Assembly: GCA_016703525.1 (NCBI GenBank)
Contig: JADJBW010000016.1
Coordinates: 1 to 64,000 of the forward strand
DNA: 64,000 nt
Source: Actinomycetota bacterium
GTDB taxonomy: Bacteria > Actinomycetota > Acidimicrobiia > Acidimicrobiales > Microtrichaceae
Reading direction: 5' to 3'
Shown here: positions 46,274 through 55,021 of the stretch, piece after piece
Layout of the letters: every line of letters starts with the position of its first letter
Position numbering within the stretch: position 1 is the stretch's first letter
Made by a program: the position numbers and the translations under genes
The notes under the pieces: model-generated
What the model was told of the DNA's origin: nothing
Seen by the model: the letters and a program-made list of their open reading frames with translations, nothing else
Databases searched by the model: none

Positions 46274-47140
46274 ATGGTTGACGCTCCGCCGAACATCGTG
46301 ACCGGGACGACGCCGCAGGTCGACGCCGACGATCCGACGCTCGTGCACTCGTTCATCGGCGATGCCTGGGGGCTGTTCTTCGCCCAGGGTGGCGTCGTGG
46401 CGGCGGCGGCGCTGCGAGCGATGGAGTCGGTTCTCGACCGCCCCGATCTGCGACTCGCGAGCGCCAGCGCGGTGTTCTGCCTGCCGGTCGCGTGCGGTCC
46501 GGTGACCACCCGGGTCGAGGTGCTGCGCAACGGGCGGCGCGGTGCCCAGGTGTTCGGTGCGTTGCGCGACGCCACGGCGCCTCCGGACGCGTCGAACGTG
46601 GCGGTCACCGCCGTCTTCACCGACCCGATGCTCGACGGCCCGCGCCTGTCGCCCCTTCGTCGGCCCGCCGTGTTCGGCGCGCCGCCCGAGGTCACGCCGG
46701 TGGTGCAACGTCCCGACTCGGTGCTCGACTACCCGCTCGGGTTCCTCGACAACACCGAATGGCAGGTCGCCGCAACCGACACAGCCGGCGCCGACGACAC
46801 AGGCGGCTCTGCTCCGCGGATCGCGCTGTGGTTCCGGTTCACCGACCCGCCGGCGCCTGCCGGTGGGCCGTGGGATCCGGCGATCCTCACGATTCCCGGC
46901 GACGCGCTGGGCTCGGCGTTGGTGCCTGCGCTCGGCGACGGAACTCGCCCCGTCGGCAGCGTCTCGCTCCAGATCTCGCTGCATGTGTTCGGCGAGGCGC
47001 GCGGCACCTGGATCGGCATCGATTCGACCTGCACGAACGTGGGCAACGGGCTCGCAAACGGCGTGCTCCACCTGTGGAGCGAGACCGGCGAGCACATCGC
47101 GACGGTCACCCAGACAGCGATGCTGCGATCCCTCGGCTGA
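46274..47140 (+). CDS. Acyl-CoA thioesterase family protein (double hot-dog)
   Basis: The 288-residue protein has two hot-dog domains in the TesB-like arrangement: SFIGDAWGLFFAQGGVVAAAALRAME (first helix of domain 1), LRLASASAVFCLPVACGPVTTRVEVL, then SALVPALGD, VSLQISLHVFGEARGTWIGIDSTCTNVGNGLANGVLHLWSETGEHI in domain 2. Domain 2 includes the Asp/Thr region expected at the active site. It would hydrolyse acyl-CoA. The ATG follows TACGCT by 7 bases, under an 18-bp operator. It ends 3 bases from the convergent acyl-CoA ligase gene. Confidence 0.8.
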   Translation: MVDAPPNIVTGTTPQVDADDPTLVHSFIGDAWGLFFAQGGVVAAAALRAMESVLDRPDLRLASASAVFCLPVACGPVTTRVEVLRNGRRGAQVFGALRDATAPPDASNVAVTAVFTDPMLDGPRLSPLRRPAVFGAPPEVTPVVQRPDSVLDYPLGFLDNTEWQVAATDTAGADDTGGSAPRIALWFRFTDPPAPAGGPWDPAILTIPGDALGSALVPALGDGTRPVGSVSLQISLHVFGEARGTWIGIDSTCTNVGNGLANGVLHLWSETGEHIATVTQTAMLRSLG

Positions 47141-47143
47141 GGG

Positions 47144-48808
47144 TCACGCCGGTTCGGCCGCCGCCTGGTCGCGTGCCCAGCGATAGTCGGCCTTGCCCGC
47201 CGGCGAGCGCTCGATGCGGTCGCGGACGATGAACGCCTTCGGCAGCTTGTAGCGGGCGAGGTGCTTCGAGCACTCGGCGAGCAGCGACTCGTCGTCGAGC
47301 ATCGCACCCTCGGCGGCCACCACGATCGCGACGACCTCCTGGCCCCAGCGCTCGGACGGTCGACCCACCACGATCACGTCGGAAACGCCCGGATGTGCGG
47401 CGACGGCGCGTTCCACCTCCTCGGCGAAGATCTTCTCGCCGCCCGAGTTGATCGTGACGGCGTCGCGGCCGAGCAGCTCGACGTCGCCATCGGGCAGCAG
47501 GCGCGCCCGGTCGCCCGGGATGGAATGCCGGACGCCCTCGATGACCGGGAACGTGCGCGCCGTCTTCGCCGCATCGCCGAGGTAGCCGAGCGGCACCTCG
47601 CCGCGCTGCGCGAGCCATCCGATCTCGTCGTCGTCCGGCTCGAGGATTCGGGTCATCGTCGCGTCGACCACGACCGTGTCGGAGATCCGCTCGAACGTGC
47701 CGCTCGTGACCTCGCTGCCGGCGGCCGACAGCTTGTTCATCTGGATACCCGTCTCCGACGAACCGACCGCGTCGCGCAGCAGCACGTGGGGCAGCAGGTC
47801 GAGCAACCGGGCTTTGACCGTCGGCGTCATCGGCGCGCCGCCGTTCGAGATCGCGAGCAGGCTCGACAGGTCGTAGCGGTTGCGTTCGAGCTCGTCGATC
47901 ATCGGGCGCGCCATGGCGTCGCCGACCAGCGCGATGGCGCTCACCTTCTCCCGTTCAGCGATCCGGAGCGCGTCGGCGGCGTCGAAGCGCGTCACGTCGT
48001 CGGGGATGACGACGGCGCTGCCGTTGGTGAAGGCGTGGAACGATCCCCATTGTGCGGCGCCGTGCATGAACGGCGGGATCATCAACAGCCGGATCAGCCC
48101 GCCGCCGTTGCGCGCGTTCTCGGCGACCGCCTCGTACGACGTCATCGCGTCGGGGCTGCCGAAGGGCCGGCCGCCCATGGCCTGCACGAAGATGTCGTGC
48201 TGGCGCCACAGCACACCCTTGGGCATCCCCGTCGTGCCACCCGTGTAGATGGCGTACAGGTCGTCCGGCATCGGCGTGACGGGGGGAGGGGTCGGGGCCG
48301 CAGCGGCAAGACAGTCCTCGTAGGCGAGCGCGCCGTCGAGCAGCGCGTTGCCGGAGTCGTCGGCGACCTGGATGAGCAGCTCGATCCGCGGGAGCTCGGC
48401 GCGCACACGCTCGACGACCGGCGCGAAGTCGGCGTGGAACACCAGCGCGGTCGCCTGCGAGTCGTTGAGCAGGTAGAGCAGCTCCTCGTCGACGTAGCGG
48501 TAGTTCACGTTCATCGGAACGGTTCGGGCGCGGTAGGCGCCGAGCCAGGTTTCGATCCACTCGTTGCCGTTGCGGAGGTAAATCGCCACGTGGTCCTGGC
48601 CGGACTCGTGGCCCGCCAACTCGGATCGCTCGCGCCGATGGCCCAGCCCGGCCGAGGCGAGCACCTGGGCGAAGCGGTTGATGCGCTCGTCGATTTGGGC
48701 AAACGTGAGCCTGCGGTCGCGCCACACGACCGCTTCCCGGTCGGGAACCTCCGCGGCGATGGCTCCGAATACCGACGACAGGTTGAACTCGGTGCGCTGA
48801 GCGGTCAT
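47144..48808 (-). CDS. Acyl-CoA synthetase (ANL superfamily, FadD-like)
   Basis: The 554-residue enzyme starts MTAQRTEFNLSSVFGAIAAE at 48808, with GGGGGAC 4 bases upstream. Its ANL motifs are YAIYTGGTTGMPKGVLWRQHD (ATP loop), SSETGIQMN, the hinge GGEKIFAEEVE, and the catalytic Lys in RSPAGKADYRWA. The WRQHDIF variation and length match the acyl-CoA synthetases of actinobacterial lipid and steroid breakdown. It activates a carboxylic acid to its CoA ester. It is convergent with a thioesterase, which could undo or balance its action. The leader region has TACGGT about 55 bases before the start, so this message is not leaderless. Confidence 0.88.
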   Translation of the reverse strand: MTAQRTEFNLSSVFGAIAAEVPDREAVVWRDRRLTFAQIDERINRFAQVLASAGLGHRRERSELAGHESGQDHVAIYLRNGNEWIETWLGAYRARTVPMNVNYRYVDEELLYLLNDSQATALVFHADFAPVVERVRAELPRIELLIQVADDSGNALLDGALAYEDCLAAAAPTPPPVTPMPDDLYAIYTGGTTGMPKGVLWRQHDIFVQAMGGRPFGSPDAMTSYEAVAENARNGGGLIRLLMIPPFMHGAAQWGSFHAFTNGSAVVIPDDVTRFDAADALRIAEREKVSAIALVGDAMARPMIDELERNRYDLSSLLAISNGGAPMTPTVKARLLDLLPHVLLRDAVGSSETGIQMNKLSAAGSEVTSGTFERISDTVVVDATMTRILEPDDDEIGWLAQRGEVPLGYLGDAAKTARTFPVIEGVRHSIPGDRARLLPDGDVELLGRDAVTINSGGEKIFAEEVERAVAAHPGVSDVIVVGRPSERWGQEVVAIVVAAEGAMLDDESLLAECSKHLARYKLPKAFIVRDRIERSPAGKADYRWARDQAAAEPA

Positions 48809-48899
48809 GGTGTCCCCCGTGCGTTGCGCGGGCGGACGGCCCGCAGTGCGATCGGCGCCCACCGTAGGCCGTGCCCGCCCGCTGCGGGACCGACCCCGC

Positions 48900-49253
48900 T
48901 CAGAGCTCGTCGACCTCGGACAGATCGTCTTCGACCGCTCCGTCGTGCTCCCATTCGCCCTTGCGGTGCGCGGCGCGCCCGACGAGGTGGGCCGACACGG
49001 GTGCGGTCAGGAACTGCAGCGCGACGATCAACACGAGCGCCGCGACCGCGCCGAGCGCTCTGAGCTGCAGGGCCGCGCCGACCGCAACGAGCAGGAGACC
49101 GAGCGTGGGCGGCTTGGTCGCGATGTGCATCCGCACGAACAGATCGGTGAAGCGCACCTGGCCGATCCCTGCCAGCGCGACGAACGCGGCGCCTGCCGCG
49201 ATCAGCGCCGAGCCGCCGACGTCGGCGAGTTGGGCGGCGACCGCGGCCGTCAT
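48900..49253 (-). CDS. mrpG: Na+/H+ antiporter subunit G
   Basis: 117 residues with the MrpG (MnhG/PhaG) pattern: about three helices, GSALIAAGAAFVALAGIGQVRF, DLFVRMHIATKPPTLGLLLV, LVLIVALQFLTAPVSAHLVGRAA, and a charged tail. It is part of the Mrp complex, which exchanges Na+ for H+ across the membrane. Its ATG overlaps the mrpF stop (ATGA), and it is the last gene of the operon. Confidence 0.9.
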   Translation of the reverse strand: MTAAVAAQLADVGGSALIAAGAAFVALAGIGQVRFTDLFVRMHIATKPPTLGLLLVAVGAALQLRALGAVAALVLIVALQFLTAPVSAHLVGRAAHRKGEWEHDGAVEDDLSEVDEL

Positions 49254-49498
49254 CGCCGGCCCTCGATGAACCGGGCGACGATCGAGGTGCCGAGGAACCC
49301 GACGAGCGCGACGACGACGCCGACGATCAGGAAGGTGGAGCGATCGGTGTAGGCCGACCAGGCGATCATCGCGATCACGACGATCGTCAGCAGCCCGTCG
49401 GCCGACACGAGACGGTCCGACAGGTTCGGCCCGATGACGAGCCGGTAGCAGAAGCCGGCGCCGCCGAGGGCGAGGAGCGCGAGTGCGGCGACGATCAT
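49250..49498 (-). CDS. mrpF: Na+/H+ antiporter subunit F
   Basis: 82 residues (MIVAALALLALGGAGFCYRL, then VIGPNLSDRLVSADGLLTIV), the standard three-helix MrpF. The start overlaps the mrpE stop (ATGA) and the stop overlaps the mrpG start. The GPNLSDRL loop is the family mark. Confidence 0.92.
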   Translation of the reverse strand: MIVAALALLALGGAGFCYRLVIGPNLSDRLVSADGLLTIVVIAMIAWSAYTDRSTFLIVGVVVALVGFLGTSIVARFIEGRR

Positions 49499-50055
49499 GA
49501 TGCGACCTCCGAGTTCGGTCCCGACGAGTCGCCGCAGATCGCTGCGCGTTCCTCGGCGGTGCCGAACGCGTCGACGACCCGCCGCTCCAGGTCGATCACG
49601 TCGTCGATCACCGATTCCCGGTTCTCGTAGGACATGACGTGGATGAACAGCACCGGTGGACGGCCCCGGGCGTCGACGGTCATCGTGCCGGGTGTGAGGG
49701 TGATGGCGTTCGCGATCACCGTCGCGAGGCGACCGGACCGCGTTCGCAGCCGCACGGCGATCACGGCCGGCCGGATGCCGCTCCGCTCCGACGGCGCCAG
49801 CACCTCCTTGGCCACCGCCACGTTCGACAACACCAGCGCCTTCGCGAACCACACGGCGAACGACAGCGCTGGCCCGATCCGCACGGTCACGGGATCGTCC
49901 CCGAGCGTCGACGGAGGCACGAGCACCGTGAGGATCGCGCCGAGGATCACGCCGTTCGCCACGTTCTGCGCGGTGACCTCGCCCCACAGGAGCACCCACA
50001 TGGCGGCGAGCCATCCGGCGAGCGCGGCGCGTCCGAGCCGGTCGCCGCGCGTCAC
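49495..50055 (-). CDS. mrpE: Na+/H+ antiporter subunit E
   Basis: About 186 residues, beginning at GTG 50055, which overlaps the mrpD stop (GTGA). Motifs of MrpE are WVLLWGEVTAQNVANGVILGAILT, FAVWFAKALVLSNVAVAKEVLAPS and NAITLTPGTMTVD, then LFIHVMSYENRESVIDDVIDLERRV. MrpE has two membrane helices and a cytoplasmic domain. The frame open upstream of the GTG is only antisense-like sequence. Confidence 0.9.
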   Translation of the reverse strand: MTRGDRLGRAALAGWLAAMWVLLWGEVTAQNVANGVILGAILTVLVPPSTLGDDPVTVRIGPALSFAVWFAKALVLSNVAVAKEVLAPSERSGIRPAVIAVRLRTRSGRLATVIANAITLTPGTMTVDARGRPPVLFIHVMSYENRESVIDDVIDLERRVVDAFGTAEERAAICGDSSGPNSEVAS

Positions 50056-51542
50056 GGCAGCACCGTACGCAGGTAGTCGTGCGGGTCGAGCAGCGCCGTC
50101 GAGGCCCGTTCGCACAGCGAATACAGGGGCCCGGCGAAGACGGCGAGCGCGACCGATACCGCAACCAGCACACCCGTCGCTCCCAGCATCGGTACCGTCG
50201 CACCCCAACGGGCGGTCGGCCCGTCTTCGGGCTCGACGACCAGTTCGACCTCGCCCCAGAACGCGCCGTTCCAGATCTTCGACATCGAGAACAGCGTGAG
50301 CAGGCTGACCGCGAGGCTCACTGCGACCACGAGACCCTGGCCGGCGTCGAGGCCGGAGCGAATGATGCCGAGTTTGGCGACGAATCCGGCGAAGGGCGGG
50401 ATGCCCGCCAGGCTGAGCGCGGGCAGCAGGAACAGCCAAGCGAGGATCGGGAACCTGCGGGCGAGCCCACCGACTCGCGTCAGTCCCGACGATCCGGCGC
50501 CGTGGTCGACGAGTCCGCCCACCAGCAGCAGCGTGCTCTTCAGCACGATCTGGTTCAGCGCATAGAAGATCGCGGCGGCGATTCCCGCCACGGTGAACAG
50601 CCCGAGTCCCAACACCATGTAGCCGATCTGACTGACGATGTGGAAGCTCAGGATGCGCTTGATGTCGTTCTGCGCGATCGCACCGAGCACGCCGATGATC
50701 ATCGTGAGCCCAGCGATCACCAGCAGGAACCGCGAGATACGGTCGTCCTTCGCGATCAACAGCGTCTGCGTGCGGATCATGCAGTAGATGCCGACCTTGG
50801 TGAGGAGGCCCGCGAAGATCGCGGTGACTGCCGTCGGGGCGGTGGGGTAGCTGTCGGGGAGCCAGAAGAACAACGGGAACACGGCGGCCTTGATGCCGAA
50901 CACCACGAACATCAGCAGGGCGAACGCAACGCGCATCCCGTGCGGCAGGGTGTGCATCCGCTCGGAGATGTCGGCCATGTTGACCGTGCCGAGCGCGGCG
51001 TACAGCAGCGCGAGCAGCACCACGAAGAAGGTCGAGGCGACCAGGTTGATCACCACGTAGGTCATGCCGGAACGGACCTGGTCGAGGCGCCCGCCGAGCG
51101 TGATGAGGATGTAGCTCGCCGTCAGCATCATCTCGAACGCGACGAACAGGTTGAACAGGTCGCCGGTGAGGAACGAGAGGAACACGCCGGCGGCGAGCAC
51201 GAGGTACACGGGGTGGAACGACGGCTGTTCCTGCTCGGTGCCGGGCTGGCCCATCGCGAACACCAAGACGGCGAGGAGCACCACGGCGGACACGACCGCC
51301 ATGAGGCCCGAGAGGCGATCGGCCACGAGCGCGATGCCCATCGGAGCATCCCAGCCGCCCATGTGAGCGATCGCGGTGCCGTGCGCGTCGGTGTGGCGAA
51401 GGATCGCGACCGCTGCGACGAGGGCGGTCGACAACGCGATGGTGCCGATCGCCCGCTGGGCGTTGCGTTGACGCCCGAACGCCATCGACGCGCCCGCGCC
51501 GAACAGGCAGGCCAGCACGGGGAGCGGCAGGAGCAGCCTCAT
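50052..51542 (-). CDS. mrpD: Na+/H+ antiporter subunit D
   Basis: The 496-residue MrpD, homologous to the proton-pumping ND4/NuoM subunits, has about 14 helices. Conserved marks are FNLFVAFEMMLTASYILITLGG (Glu in the fifth helix), GIKAAVFPLFFWLPDSYPTAPTAVTAIFAGLLTKVGIYCMIRT (Lys and His residues of the channel), and HIVSQIGYMVLGLG. It starts at ATG 51542, overlapping the mrpC stop, and is intact. Confidence 0.95.
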   Translation of the reverse strand: MRLLLPLPVLACLFGAGASMAFGRQRNAQRAIGTIALSTALVAAVAILRHTDAHGTAIAHMGGWDAPMGIALVADRLSGLMAVVSAVVLLAVLVFAMGQPGTEQEQPSFHPVYLVLAAGVFLSFLTGDLFNLFVAFEMMLTASYILITLGGRLDQVRSGMTYVVINLVASTFFVVLLALLYAALGTVNMADISERMHTLPHGMRVAFALLMFVVFGIKAAVFPLFFWLPDSYPTAPTAVTAIFAGLLTKVGIYCMIRTQTLLIAKDDRISRFLLVIAGLTMIIGVLGAIAQNDIKRILSFHIVSQIGYMVLGLGLFTVAGIAAAIFYALNQIVLKSTLLLVGGLVDHGAGSSGLTRVGGLARRFPILAWLFLLPALSLAGIPPFAGFVAKLGIIRSGLDAGQGLVVAVSLAVSLLTLFSMSKIWNGAFWGEVELVVEPEDGPTARWGATVPMLGATGVLVAVSVALAVFAGPLYSLCERASTALLDPHDYLRTVLP

Positions 51543-51982
51543 GCCTGCGCCTCCGCGATCGGACCCGGCGCGATCGAGGGATCTGCGGCTGCGGCGGCGA
51601 CCTCGAGTTCTTCGTCGTCGAGCTCCGCCGCCGCTGCGAGCAGCGCGATCCGACGGTCCTCCAGGTCGTCCTCGACCAGATCGTTGCCGGTGAGCTGCCA
51701 GCTGCGGTGGGCGAGCGCCAGCAGGAACGCGGTGACCGCGAACGAGATGACGATCGCCGTCAGAGCGAGCGCCGGCGGCATCGGGTCGGCGATCACCTTG
51801 CCGTCGGTCGAACCGACGATCCCGGCGACGCCCCGCCGACCGCCCGAGAGGAGCAGCAGCAGGTTCGCCCCGTGCCCGAGCAGGCCGAGGCCGATGATCA
51901 GCCGGCTGAGCCGCCGCTGCAGCAGCAGGTACGTGCCGAGCGAGAACATGAGGGCCGTCGACGCGGCGAGGACGATGCTCAT
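51539..51982 (-). CDS. mrpC: Na+/H+ antiporter subunit C
   Basis: 147 residues homologous to NuoK: MSIVLAASTALMFSLGTYLL, IIGLGLLGHGANLLLLLSG, PPALALTAIVISFAVTAFLLALAHR, then a charged cytoplasmic tail rich in Asp/Glu/Ala of about 45 residues that is longer than usual for MrpC. The start ATG 51982 overlaps the mrpB stop. Confidence 0.92.
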   Translation of the reverse strand: MSIVLAASTALMFSLGTYLLLQRRLSRLIIGLGLLGHGANLLLLLSGGRRGVAGIVGSTDGKVIADPMPPALALTAIVISFAVTAFLLALAHRSWQLTGNDLVEDDLEDRRIALLAAAAELDDEELEVAAAAADPSIAPGPIAEAQA

Positions 51983-52440
51983 CGGTCGGACTCCTGACGG
52001 CGATACGGGTTGTTGAGCGACGGCATCGTTTCGCCGAACGCCACGAGCAGCATGAGGATCGTGCCGATCACCACCAGCGCGACACCGAGATCGAAGAACT
52101 GGGCGGTGTTGATGTGCACGGCCCCGTAGAACGGCAGGTGGAGGTCGAACTTCGCGTGTTCCATCACCGAGCGGCCGGCGATCACCGGCACAACCACCGT
52201 GGTGGCCGACAGCATCAGCCCGGACCCCTGGATGGTCCACGGGCGGAACGGCACCGTGCGCCGCACCTCGTCGATGCCGCCGGAGAGGTACCGCAGCGAG
52301 ATGCCGGCGCCCACGACAAGTCCGCCGACGAATCCGCCACCCGGCCGGTTGTGCCCGGTCATCAGCAGGAAGATCCCCAGCAGCAGCGTCGAGTGGAACA
52401 CGATCTGCACGACGACGTCGAGAATGAGCGAGCGCCTCAT
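51979..52440 (-). CDS. mrpB: Na+/H+ antiporter subunit B
   Basis: The 153-residue MrpB has four helices: LILDVVVQIVFHSTLLLGIFLLMTGHNRPGGGFVGGLVVGAG, then VHINTAQFFDLGVALVVIGTILMLL. The GHNRPGGGFVGGL motif is diagnostic. ATG 52440 overlaps the end of mrpA. The C-terminus (TMPSLNNPYRRQESDR) is typical. Confidence 0.93.
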   Translation of the reverse strand: MRRSLILDVVVQIVFHSTLLLGIFLLMTGHNRPGGGFVGGLVVGAGISLRYLSGGIDEVRRTVPFRPWTIQGSGLMLSATTVVVPVIAGRSVMEHAKFDLHLPFYGAVHINTAQFFDLGVALVVIGTILMLLVAFGETMPSLNNPYRRQESDR

Positions 52441-54846
52441 GATGTCCTCCGCCGGCGTCGGAGCCGTTCGGGACGGATGGGCGCGAACGTGCGGAGCTCG
52501 TGGCGCTCGCGGCGAGCCAGGCGAACGAGCCCGTACACGCCGAGACCGGCGATCGAGAGCACGGTGATCTCGCCCATCGTGTCGAACCCGCGGAAGTCGA
52601 CGATCACGACGTTGACCACGTTTCGCCCGCCGCCGTCGCCGAGGGAGCGGGCGATGAACTCGTCCGATACGGGCGCCTCGGTGCGCAGCCCGACGGCGGC
52701 GACGATGAACACGAACACCGCGATGCCCACGGCGGCCGACACGGCCACGCGCATCCAGTGCCCCGCACGGGTGGAGCGGTCGCTGAAGCGGTTGGCAGTT
52801 TGCGCAGCACCAACACGAACACCACGGCGCCGAGCGTGTCGATGCACACCTGTGTGAGCGCGAGGTCGGGGGCGCCCTGCAGGATGAACACGAGACCCAT
52901 GCCGTAGCCCACCGCGCTGAGGCACAGCACTGCGGCGATTCGTTCCTGCACCACGGTCGCGGCGATCCCTCCGGCGACGATCAACGCGGCGGCGGCCCAG
53001 TCGCCCGGGCCGGTGGTGAGTGGGGGCAGGTCGGGGAACGGCATGCCGAGCAGGGCGACGCCGGGGACGATGGCGATCACGGTGAGCGTGACGCCGAGGT
53101 ACAGCGGGAGCGAACCGGGTTGCACGACGGCGGTCACGCGATCCGCGAGGCGCAGCGTGCCTTTGAGGAGCGCGCTGTAGGCGCGTTGCCCGGTGACCGG
53201 CGACGCGCCCCGAACGAGCATCCGGTTGACGCCGACGCGGCCGACGACCAGGGCCGAACCGCCGAAGATGACGCACGCGGTCAGCAGCAACGGGAGCGTG
53301 AATCCGTGCCAGAGCGAGAGGTGGAGATGACGACGCTGCATGCCGTCGATGGAGCCGGCGGCGACGCCGACGAGCCGCGACGCCCAGCCGGGCGCGAGTC
53401 CCAGCACGATCGTGACGGTCGCGAGCGGAACCGACACGGCCCAGAATGCCGTGGTGGGTGGCGGCGCGGCGGCGACGCGCACGGGCGGGACGCCTGCGGT
53501 CGCGGTCGCGGCTGCGCCACCGGCGATGCCGGACGGTCGGTGCCGACATCGACGGTCGTGAACGCGCCGAGGAGCAGCCGTGCGGTGTAGGCGAAGGTGA
53601 GGGCCGAGCCGGCGACGAGCCCAGCGAGCACCACGGTCGATCCGCCCGCGTGGGCGTTGGCGAGCGCGTCGAACGCCGCCTCCTTGCCGACGAACCCGAA
53701 CACCAACGGGAGCCCGGCCATCGACGCACACGATGCGGCGAACACGACCTGTGCCGGCCGCCACCCCGGCCCGTACCGTCCGAGCGCCCGGATGTCGCGA
53801 GTGTGGGTCATGTGGTCGACCATGCCGACCACCAGGAACAGCGCAGCCTTGAACGCGGCGTGGGCGACGAGCACGACGATGCCGGCCTCGGTCGATTCGC
53901 GAGTCCCCGTGCCGAAGATCACCACGAGGAACCCGAGTTGGCTCACCGTGCCGCCGGCGAGGATGCCCTTCAGGTCGACCTCGCGCAGCGCCTTGAGCGC
54001 ACCCGTGATCATCGTGACGAGCCCGACGCCCCACACGATCGGTCGCCAGGCCGGCTGGTCGACGAAGACGGGTGCCAGTCGTGCGATCAGGTAGACGCCC
54101 GCCTTCACCATGGTGGCCGAGTGCAGCAGGGCGCTCACCGGGGTGGGCGCCACCATCGCACCCGAGAGCCAGGCGGAGAACGGGAACTGTGCCGACTTGG
54201 CGAACGCGCCGATGAGCGCGAGCACCATGCCGACCGTCGCTGCGGTGCCGGTCGGCGGATGGTCGACGAGTCGCGACAGGTCGGAGGTTCCGGCGGCGTT
54301 CGCGATCAGCACGAAGCCACCGAGCATCGCGAGGCTGCCCGCGCCGGTGGTGAGCAGCGCCTGGAGGGCCGAGGCACGGGCGGTGGGGTTGGTGTCGTCC
54401 CAGCCGATCAGGAGGTAGGACGAGATCGACGTGAGTTCCCACGCGACGAACAGCGTTGGGAGGTTCGATGCGACCACCACGCCGACCATCGCCCCGGTGA
54501 AGACGAGCAGGAGTCCGGCGAGGCGAGCGAGCGGGCGATCCGATGCGTGGTCGAAGTAGCTCCACGCGAAGAGCAGTACGAGCGATGCGACGACGGAGAC
54601 GACGAGCACCATCACGAGCGAGAAGCCGTCGAGTCGAACCGCGAGATCGAGGTGAAGGTCTGGTACCCAGCGCACCACTTGGGCGGGGCGATGCCCGTCG
54701 AGCACGTCGCCCGCGTGCGTGATCGCCCACCCGGTGGTCGCCGCGGGGATCGCTGCGGCGAGCGGAAACGCGATGCGCCCGAGGCGGCGGCCGGTCGCGA
54801 CGAGAGCGAGGCCTCCGATCAGATGGGCGACGACGAGAGCGATCAC
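52437..54846 (-). CDS. mrpA: Na+/H+ antiporter subunit A (two frameshifts)
   Basis: About 803 codons in three frames. The first, from GTG 54846 with GGAAG upstream, contains the ND5-like core: FVAWELTSISSYLLIGWDD, SAQFPFSAWLSGAMVAPTPVSALLHSATMVKAGVYL, and LKGILAGGTVSQLGFLVVIF. It ends properly at FTTVDVGTDRP near 53530. The second (from AAAPPPTTAFWAVSVPLATV) runs to FVLVLRKLP near 52795. The third (NRFSDRSTRAGHWMRVAVSA to the stop at 52437) holds the MbhE/MrpB-like end. Both breaks fit single-base indels. It is the largest ion-conducting subunit of the Mrp complex; the rest of the operon is intact. Confidence 0.87.
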
Positions 54847-54943
54847 GGGGAAGTACTTCCGGGGAGGGAGCGGGGGAGTGGGGAGCCGGCGAGCGGTGAG
54901 GGGCGAGCGGCGATGCGTGTCGCCACGCCGGGATTCGGACGAA

Positions 54944-54979
54944 CCGGACGCCGGGGAACCATCGTCCCCCGGCGTCCGG
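54944..54979. terminator. Strong hairpin after amt
   Basis: CCGGACGCCGGGG (54944-54956) and its exact complement CCCCGGCGTCCGG (54967-54979) form a 13-bp stem with a 10-base loop, 42 bases after the amt stop on the leftward strand and about 100 bases before the mrpA start. It would separate the two transcription units. Confidence 0.75.
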
Positions 54980-55021
54980 CCGGCCAGTGAAGGTCACCGA
55001 TGGGTCACGAGGACCCGACGG

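Noticed and set aside
53446..53590. Programmed frameshifting in mrpA
   Set aside because: There is no slippery heptamer or following hairpin, and a second unrelated break occurs in the same gene; sequence error is more likely.
50079..54990. Rightward long frames over the mrp operon
   Set aside because: They mirror conserved Mrp subunits on the other strand and consist of Arg/His/Glu/Gln-rich sequence typical of antisense frames.
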